A stretch of DNA of 37,694 bases, from contig JAAUSY010000024.1 of assembly GCA_012032475.1 (NCBI GenBank), positions 1 to 37,694 of the forward strand, in the 5' to 3' direction. Under the pieces are notes generated by a model. That model worked only from the letters and a program-made list of their open reading frames with translations, ran no database searches and was not told where the DNA came from. Source of the stretch: Chloroflexaceae bacterium. Lineage in GTDB: Bacteria > Chloroflexota > Chloroflexia > Chloroflexales > Chloroflexaceae. A program made the translations under genes and the position numbers. This document shows, in pieces, positions 33,977 to 37,694 of this stretch (position 1 is the first letter of the stretch; each line of letters begins with the position of its first letter).

Positions 33977-34966
33977 TCACCCAGGCAAGGCCGCCTCGAA
34001 CGCGGCGATGCTCTCTGCCCGGAGCGCCAGTTGGAACAGGTCGTGCAGGGTGGTCGCCGCCGTGACCGCCGACAAGCGGCGTTCCAGGTCGGCCAGGGTC
34101 TGGTCGTCAAGCCCGAACCGCGCCTTGAGCACCTCGGCAATGTCCCGCCGACGCGTGGTCAGGAGACCCCACTCCAACCCCTCCTTAAGGATGGCCTCCC
34201 GTTTGCGCTGCATATAGGGTGAGTTGTCCAACACCTCCTCAAATTCCTCGTCGGTGAGGAGCGGCAAGATCAGCCGGGGCAGCTCCTTCCCCCGACGCAG
34301 CAGGTCTTCCTTCGTAATCAAGTGCATCTCTGGTTCCCTTTCCACATTCCAGACATCCATCAACCCCCGCACGATCCACGACACCCGCGGAGCCACCTCC
34401 TGCCAGGTCTGCTGCTCAAACCGACGCAGCGCCTCCTGCCGCGCCCTCCGCCGCTGCGCAAACAGCTTGAAGAAGACGTTGTGGGGCGCATTCGACAGTT
34501 CGTTCAGCACAATCAGTGGAGTGCGCCGCAGCAGGTATTCCGTGCTCCAGTAGACCCCGGCTGGCTCCCGACGGGTGTAGCCCCACCGCTTGCGGGAGGT
34601 TTGCCGCGGGGTGTGCGCACTCACCAGCACCGCCTGCACCTGCTCGGTGTCCAGGCAGTGTATCCGACGGTAGAACACCTCATAGCCAATCAGCGCCTGG
34701 AGCGCCTCGTCCGTCACCGACTCGGTGTATTTGAACTCGATGACGATATGGGTGGCGCAGCTCTCGCGGATGCCATCGGGCAGTCGCGCCTGCTGGTTGG
34801 GGGTCCAGGCGGGAGCCTCCAGGTTCTGAATGAGCAAGATATCTATCTCTGGCGGGGTTGTGCTCACCACCACCTCAGTTTTCACCAGCACCCCCACGGG
34901 GCCAAGCACCTCTTCGAGGATGCTGCCGAACAACACGTGCCAGCGGGTCAACTCCGGTGTTGCCAT
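33977..34966 (-). CDS. PD-(D/E)XK nuclease-like protein of unknown function
   Basis: The 329-residue protein has a PD-(D/E)XK signature: PEIDILLIQN (Asp) near residue 40 and ATHIVIEFKYTES (Glu-x-Lys) near 73, followed by TDEALQALIGYEVFYRR, the usual next helix. The rest is charged and helical, with DEEFEEVLDNSPYMQRKREAILKEGLEWGLLTTRRRDIAEVLKARFGL, a tail seen in many Rpn/Uma2-like proteins of Chloroflexota and Cyanobacteria. It is convergent with the McrC-like gene and downstream of bchZ on the same strand. Its function is unknown; it may be a stand-alone host nuclease. The start fits a plain ATG with no strong ribosome site. Confidence 0.7.
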   Translation of the reverse strand: MATPELTRWHVLFGSILEEVLGPVGVLVKTEVVVSTTPPEIDILLIQNLEAPAWTPNQQARLPDGIRESCATHIVIEFKYTESVTDEALQALIGYEVFYRRIHCLDTEQVQAVLVSAHTPRQTSRKRWGYTRREPAGVYWSTEYLLRRTPLIVLNELSNAPHNVFFKLFAQRRRARQEALRRFEQQTWQEVAPRVSWIVRGLMDVWNVEREPEMHLITKEDLLRRGKELPRLILPLLTDEEFEEVLDNSPYMQRKREAILKEGLEWGLLTTRRRDIAEVLKARFGLDDQTLADLERRLSAVTAATTLHDLFQLALRAESIAAFEAALPG

Positions 34967-34985
34967 ACCTTTATTTATGTATGAT

Positions 34986-35040
34986 AGCCCATAGCAGGGG
35001 CTTTTTCAAACCTTCGTGGTTGTGGTTGTGGTCGTGGTTG
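34986..35040. other. Short hairpin with T run and GTGGTTG repeats
   Basis: A 5-bp hairpin (AGCCC/GGGCT, 34986-35002) is followed on the plus strand by TTTTT, and then by four near-copies of GTGGTTG (about 35014-35040), just after the bchZ stop. The plus-strand orientation does not fit a neighbouring gene, so its meaning is unclear. Confidence 0.25.
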
Positions 35041-35051
35041 CAGAGCAGGCA

Positions 35052-36539
35052 TTATTCCCTCCGCAACAGCGTCTCATCCAATATTTCCACCGTCACCTCT
35101 TTCACCCCACGCGCCCGAGCCGCATGCTCGGCGGCCTTGCGCATCGTCCGGATAGCGCTCACCCGTCCGAGAAACGGTATCTGCTCAACGGCCCGGTTGA
35201 GCTTCTCGGTTGCTTCGTCCGTCCAGAGCATCGTCCGCTCATCCTCTTCGACCGGACCTGCCCCTCCCCCGGCCACCGCAGGGGTGTCATCACGGATCAC
35301 CGTATCAACCGGCAGGAAATCCACCACCATCTCATAGAGCCGATTCACAATCTCCTGGGTGATATAGACTGCTCCGGAATATCCCAGAAACGGCGTGCCG
35401 AGCGCCCGCCGCACAATGGGCATCGGAAAGCCCGACGGAATGAAGTGGCTCCTGGAATTCACCTCGGCCATATAGATTTGCTCATTGATCGTCGCAAACA
35501 CCATCGTCGGAACCCGTTCATGGATCAGCTTGCGGATGGCGATATTGTCCGGTTCACCCTCCGCACGCGGCTGCCCCGACGCCCAGACCACTTCAATCCC
35601 CAGTTCGCCCTGCAAGAAATCGCGCAGGCCATCCGCATAGCTCCGCCCGGCCACAATACAGCAATTCACCGTCGAAAACCAGTCGCTCTGGGGGCCGAGC
35701 CACATATCCCAGAGGGGCTGAAGGGTCGTCCGCTTCTCCGTCTCGACAAACGTTTCAACCTGCTCCCTGGGAGTATCAAGCAGTTCTCCCAGGTCATACA
35801 AAAACTGCGTGGTTGCCCGAATGCCGAAGGGAGCAAAGAGATAGGGACGTCCTAGCTCCCTGGCAAGAGATTCGCCAAATTCCCGGTACATCACTACATT
35901 GACGGACGCTTCGAGCAGCCGGGGGGTTGAGGCAATGGTCGTCTCATAGGGATACACCAACCCGACCTCACCGCCAGCCCCGGCAATCAACCGTTTCAGT
36001 TCGTGCAAATCCGAAGGCGCATTGAAGCACCCCAGGGTCGGGCCGATGACGTTGACCCGCCGGGGCACCGGCGCGGCAGATGGAGCGTACGGTTTCCCAT
36101 ACTCCCTCCAGAGAAACAGTAGCGCCCGATCCCGCCCGGTCCATTCATCATGCTCAAGCGACTGGCTCCAGAAAAAGCGGGCCTGCGGGTCGAGCGTCCT
36201 GAGCAGATTCGAATGGTCCGCCCCGATGAGTTCGCTTTCCGCGCTGCTGAGCACAATCAGAGATTTATTTTCGAGCTTGCCCGTGTCGCGCAGGTGGTTG
36301 AACATCCGGCGGACCGCCTGCTCAGTGCCATTGATGACATCTTCCTCGCGGATCACCGTGGGGGTGAAATTCGGCAAATAGGGCAAGGCATCGGTATAAT
36401 CTGTCACCCCGATGCCAAGCATGGCAAAACAGCCAATCGGCATATCGCAGATGGTATGGACATCTGGAAAACAGCTAAACACCCAGGCCGCTCCCCAGAA
36501 GGCGCTGCTGTCTGAAATGTCTCGAATAAGTCGCATCAT
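35052..36539 (-). CDS. bchZ: Chlorophyllide a reductase subunit Z
   Basis: The 495-residue protein matches BchZ: SSAFWGAAWVFSCFPDVHTI near residue 11, CDMPIGCFAM with the cluster Cys near residue 37, TDYTDALPYLPNF near 50, and HDEWTGRDRALLFLWREYGKP near 145-170. The C-terminus (about 445-495) is a PCP_red domain (LNRAVEQIPFLGRVSAIRTM and EVTVEILDETL). BchZ with BchY forms the catalytic part of chlorophyllide reductase, which with BchX makes 3-vinyl bacteriochlorophyllide. BchX and BchY are not in the window, so the operon is split. Two ATG codons (36537-36539, 36534-36536) are possible; a tandem AGGAAG region lies upstream. BchB/BchN are less likely by the early YTDALP segment. Confidence 0.88.
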   Translation of the reverse strand: MMRLIRDISDSSAFWGAAWVFSCFPDVHTICDMPIGCFAMLGIGVTDYTDALPYLPNFTPTVIREEDVINGTEQAVRRMFNHLRDTGKLENKSLIVLSSAESELIGADHSNLLRTLDPQARFFWSQSLEHDEWTGRDRALLFLWREYGKPYAPSAAPVPRRVNVIGPTLGCFNAPSDLHELKRLIAGAGGEVGLVYPYETTIASTPRLLEASVNVVMYREFGESLARELGRPYLFAPFGIRATTQFLYDLGELLDTPREQVETFVETEKRTTLQPLWDMWLGPQSDWFSTVNCCIVAGRSYADGLRDFLQGELGIEVVWASGQPRAEGEPDNIAIRKLIHERVPTMVFATINEQIYMAEVNSRSHFIPSGFPMPIVRRALGTPFLGYSGAVYITQEIVNRLYEMVVDFLPVDTVIRDDTPAVAGGGAGPVEEDERTMLWTDEATEKLNRAVEQIPFLGRVSAIRTMRKAAEHAARARGVKEVTVEILDETLLRRE

Positions 36540-36545
36540 GTCCTT

Positions 36546-36576
36546 CTACTTCCTGCTTACTTCCTGCTACTTCCTG
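36546..36576 (-). repeat. Three tandem 10-11 bp repeats before bchZ
   Basis: The minus strand has three near-copies of CAGGAAGTAG directly upstream of the bchZ start, each carrying an AGGAAG that resembles a ribosome site. Changes in copy number could alter BchZ translation. Confidence 0.5.
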
Positions 36577-36724
36577 TGTCCTTCCTCATCCTTTTCCTTA
36601 CCCTTATACGCTCCGTTTCCTGGGCATTCATAACAATAATGGCGGCGCAGGAAACCACTTGCTTCAGCGGGTTTCGGCCGCGCCGCCGTCCTCCTTTTGC
36701 ATCTATCACGGGTACTCTCACCAT
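36557..36724 (-). pseudogene. Remnant of an iscB-like reading frame
   Basis: Immediately after the omega RNA, an ATG at 36722-36724 starts a 55-codon frame beginning MVRVPVIDAKGGRRRGR. IscB proteins start with M-x-x-VPV-(V/I)-D-x-x-G, so the first eight residues fit, and then the similarity is lost. The frame is far shorter than the 400-500 residues of IscB and crosses the right-end hairpin. An internal deletion is the simplest reading. Function as a protein is unlikely. Confidence 0.5.
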
Positions 36725-36972
36725 CGTTCCTTTCCTGATACCAGGTCTCCTGGTCGGGGCCAGGGTTGGATGTCCCTTCGGCGGGGCCAATCGGGCATCG
36801 TCGCCTTGACAACGTGGCATTGCATGGTTCTGCCGAACGCAGTCCGCGCCAGGAAAGCACGCGGAGGTTCTTCTCGCCCGATGGCGGCTGCTCTTTCGAG
36901 CCGTCTCGTCAACGGTTGCCTCGGTCCCATCCCATCATTCCAAGCCACCCGCTGAAGCGGGTGGTCGTTGAC
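36640..36972 (-). mobile_element. Short non-autonomous IS200/IS605-type element holding an IscB omega RNA
   Basis: The element is bounded by two related hairpins. The left one (36945-36964, minus-strand 5' end) is an 8-bp perfect stem CCACCCGC/GCGGGTGG; the right one (36651-36675) is GAAACC/GGTTTC, and the two share CCAC..GCT..AGCGGGT on the plus strand. Such subterminal palindromes are typical for IS200/IS605 ends. No transposase (TnpA) or full IscB is inside. The exact right border is uncertain. It lies between mqnA and bchZ, in their orientation. Confidence 0.65.
36725..36972 (-). ncRNA. IscB-type omega RNA (HEARO RNA)
   Basis: The minus strand begins GTCAACGACC, then the hairpin, then GACCGAGGCAACCGTTGACG and GACGGCTCGAAAGAGCAGCCGCC, which match my memory of the HEARO RNA family, found upstream of iscB. 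It folds well: GTCAACG (36966-36972) pairs perfectly with CGTTGAC (36908-36914), GCTC-GAAA-GAGC (36890-36901) is a tetraloop hairpin, GCCCGATGGC (36876-36885) pairs with GCCAATCGGGC (36786-36796, one bulge) and ACCAGG-AGA-CCTGGT (36740-36754) is a hairpin. In IscB systems the omega RNA guides the nuclease by its 5' end; the guide here would come from about 36973-36990, which includes the mqnA stop codon. Confidence 0.75.
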
Positions 36973-36978
36973 CTCTGG

Positions 36979-37694
36979 CTATACCTCCCGCACCTGCTCC
37001 CACGAAAAGTTCGGCAGGGCATAGTGAAGAAACGTCTGCAACCCCCGAATATCGGCATCATCCAGGTAGTAGCGCAGGCTGCGCAGATAGTGAGCACACA
37101 CCCCGGACGGCAGCCCCAGGCGCGGAGCATAGGCCAGGGCCATTTCATCAATCGAGCGCATCCCATCGGCTCTGGCGGCATAGAGCGCCGGGACAACCCC
37201 TGCGGCCCGCACCGCGTCGGCGCAGTCGTCACGCACGGCCCACACAGCAAACGTGAAGGGCAAGCCCGTAAACTTCAACCACTCATCGCCCAGGTCGAAG
37301 CAATAGGGCAGCCCCCGCCGCCCGATATGGCGGCGCAACACCCCCTCGAACAACGCCCGGTCGCCAATGAGCAACGCCCCCTCGCACGCCGAGAGCATCA
37401 GGTCCAGATCTTGCGGCATACTGCGCCACTCCGGGGTAATGTGGTAGCACTGCTCGCACAACACCCGCAGCAGATTCACACTGGTGATGGAATGGTCGGT
37501 CAGCGCCACCGGTGCCCCATTCAGCTCTCGCGGGTCGGGCCGCCACGAAAAGAGCAGCACACTGTTGACGGCCCCCATCGAAGCAATGGACAACCCCGGC
37601 ACCAACCGCAGCGTATCGGTGTGGAGCGCAAACTCGTAGGAAGAGATAGCAGAGATTGCCACTGCCCGTTCAGGAGGGCGCGGTTGACAGCCGT
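36979..37694 (-). CDS. mqnA: Chorismate dehydratase, frameshifted and cut by the window edge
   Basis: This minus-strand gene encodes MqnA, which makes 3-enolpyruvoyl-benzoate from chorismate in the futalosine menaquinone route. Visible family features are AISSYEFALHTDTLRLVPGLSIAS, VNSVLLFSWRP, LTDHSITSVNLLRVLCE, EGALLIGDRAL and YCFDLGDEWLKFTGLPFTFAVWAV. The first residues of the gene lie beyond the window. In the last 32 bases the family sequence TAVNRALLNGQ is read in another frame; one missing G near 37663-37667 would join it to VAISAISSYEF. The stop codon lies 7 bases before the omega RNA. Confidence 0.9.
   Translation of the reverse strand, partial: GCQPRPPERAVAISAISSYEFALHTDTLRLVPGLSIASMGAVNSVLLFSWRPDPRELNGAPVALTDHSITSVNLLRVLCEQCYHITPEWRSMPQDLDLMLSACEGALLIGDRALFEGVLRRHIGRRGLPYCFDLGDEWLKFTGLPFTFAVWAVRDDCADAVRAAGVVPALYAARADGMRSIDEMALAYAPRLGLPSGVCAHYLRSLRYYLDDADIRGLQTFLHYALPNFSWEQVREV

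Noticed and set aside
36557-36975. TnpB/IS605 OrfB element rather than IscB
   Set aside because: In TnpB elements the guide RNA lies at the 3' end and overlaps the gene end; here the structured RNA lies upstream of the start codon, and the start matches IscB.

Overview
The window is GC-rich DNA from a bacterium that is most likely a phototrophic member of the Chloroflexota. This is an inference from bchZ (bacteriochlorophyll branch) beside mqnA (futalosine menaquinone route), together with a Uma2 nuclease, an Rpn nuclease, NB-ARC/TPR proteins, and many kinase/PP2C/vWA/FHA signalling parts. Many genes are preceded by a clear TATAAT -10 box, often of the extended TGn type.

Layout. (1) 1-6263, minus strand: a SAM-recycling operon in the order mtnA, MetE/UroD-like methyltransferase, Rpn nuclease, adenosine kinase, ahcY, then a Uma2 nuclease that runs off the left edge. 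It handles the SAM by-products methylthioribose phosphate, S-adenosylhomocysteine and adenosine. (2) 6469-14138, mostly plus strand: a membrane-bound RsbU/SpoIIE phosphatase, a tRNA-Ala(CGC) with its own promoter and terminator on the minus strand, a membrane spermidine-synthase-like fusion, a membrane pseudokinase with an outer SH3b domain, a sirtuin overlapping a GNAT acetyltransferase, and a nucleotidyltransferase-like protein. (3) 14139-14859: an AT-rich patch with a 56-residue membrane protein gene and several operator-like repeats. (4) 14860-18512, plus strand: pcm, a frameshifted M50 metalloprotease, tpiA and a vWA protein. (5) 18534-22882, minus strand: an XRE-cupin regulator, an AI-2E family transporter and an NB-ARC/TPR ATPase in one operon. 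(6) 23075-33950, plus strand: two PP2C phosphatases with zinc ribbons, a second vWA protein, a zinc-ribbon/FHA protein, an McrB-like AAA+ ATPase and an McrC-like protein with a zinc ribbon and a HEPN-like tail. (7) 33977-37694, minus strand: a PD-(D/E)XK protein, bchZ, a small IS200/IS605-type element holding an IscB-type omega RNA (HEARO RNA) without an intact iscB, and mqnA.

Two parts stand out. The block at 23075-33950 looks like a phospho-regulated McrBC-type conflict module: Ser/Thr phosphatases and an FHA phosphothreonine reader sit next to a motor ATPase and a nuclease-like partner. The omega RNA element starts seven bases after the mqnA stop codon, so its guide segment would be the end of mqnA itself.

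Three genes (M50 protease, McrB-like ATPase, mqnA) each appear to have lost one base. All three losses could shorten a short homopolymer, so sequencing error is as likely as real gene decay.
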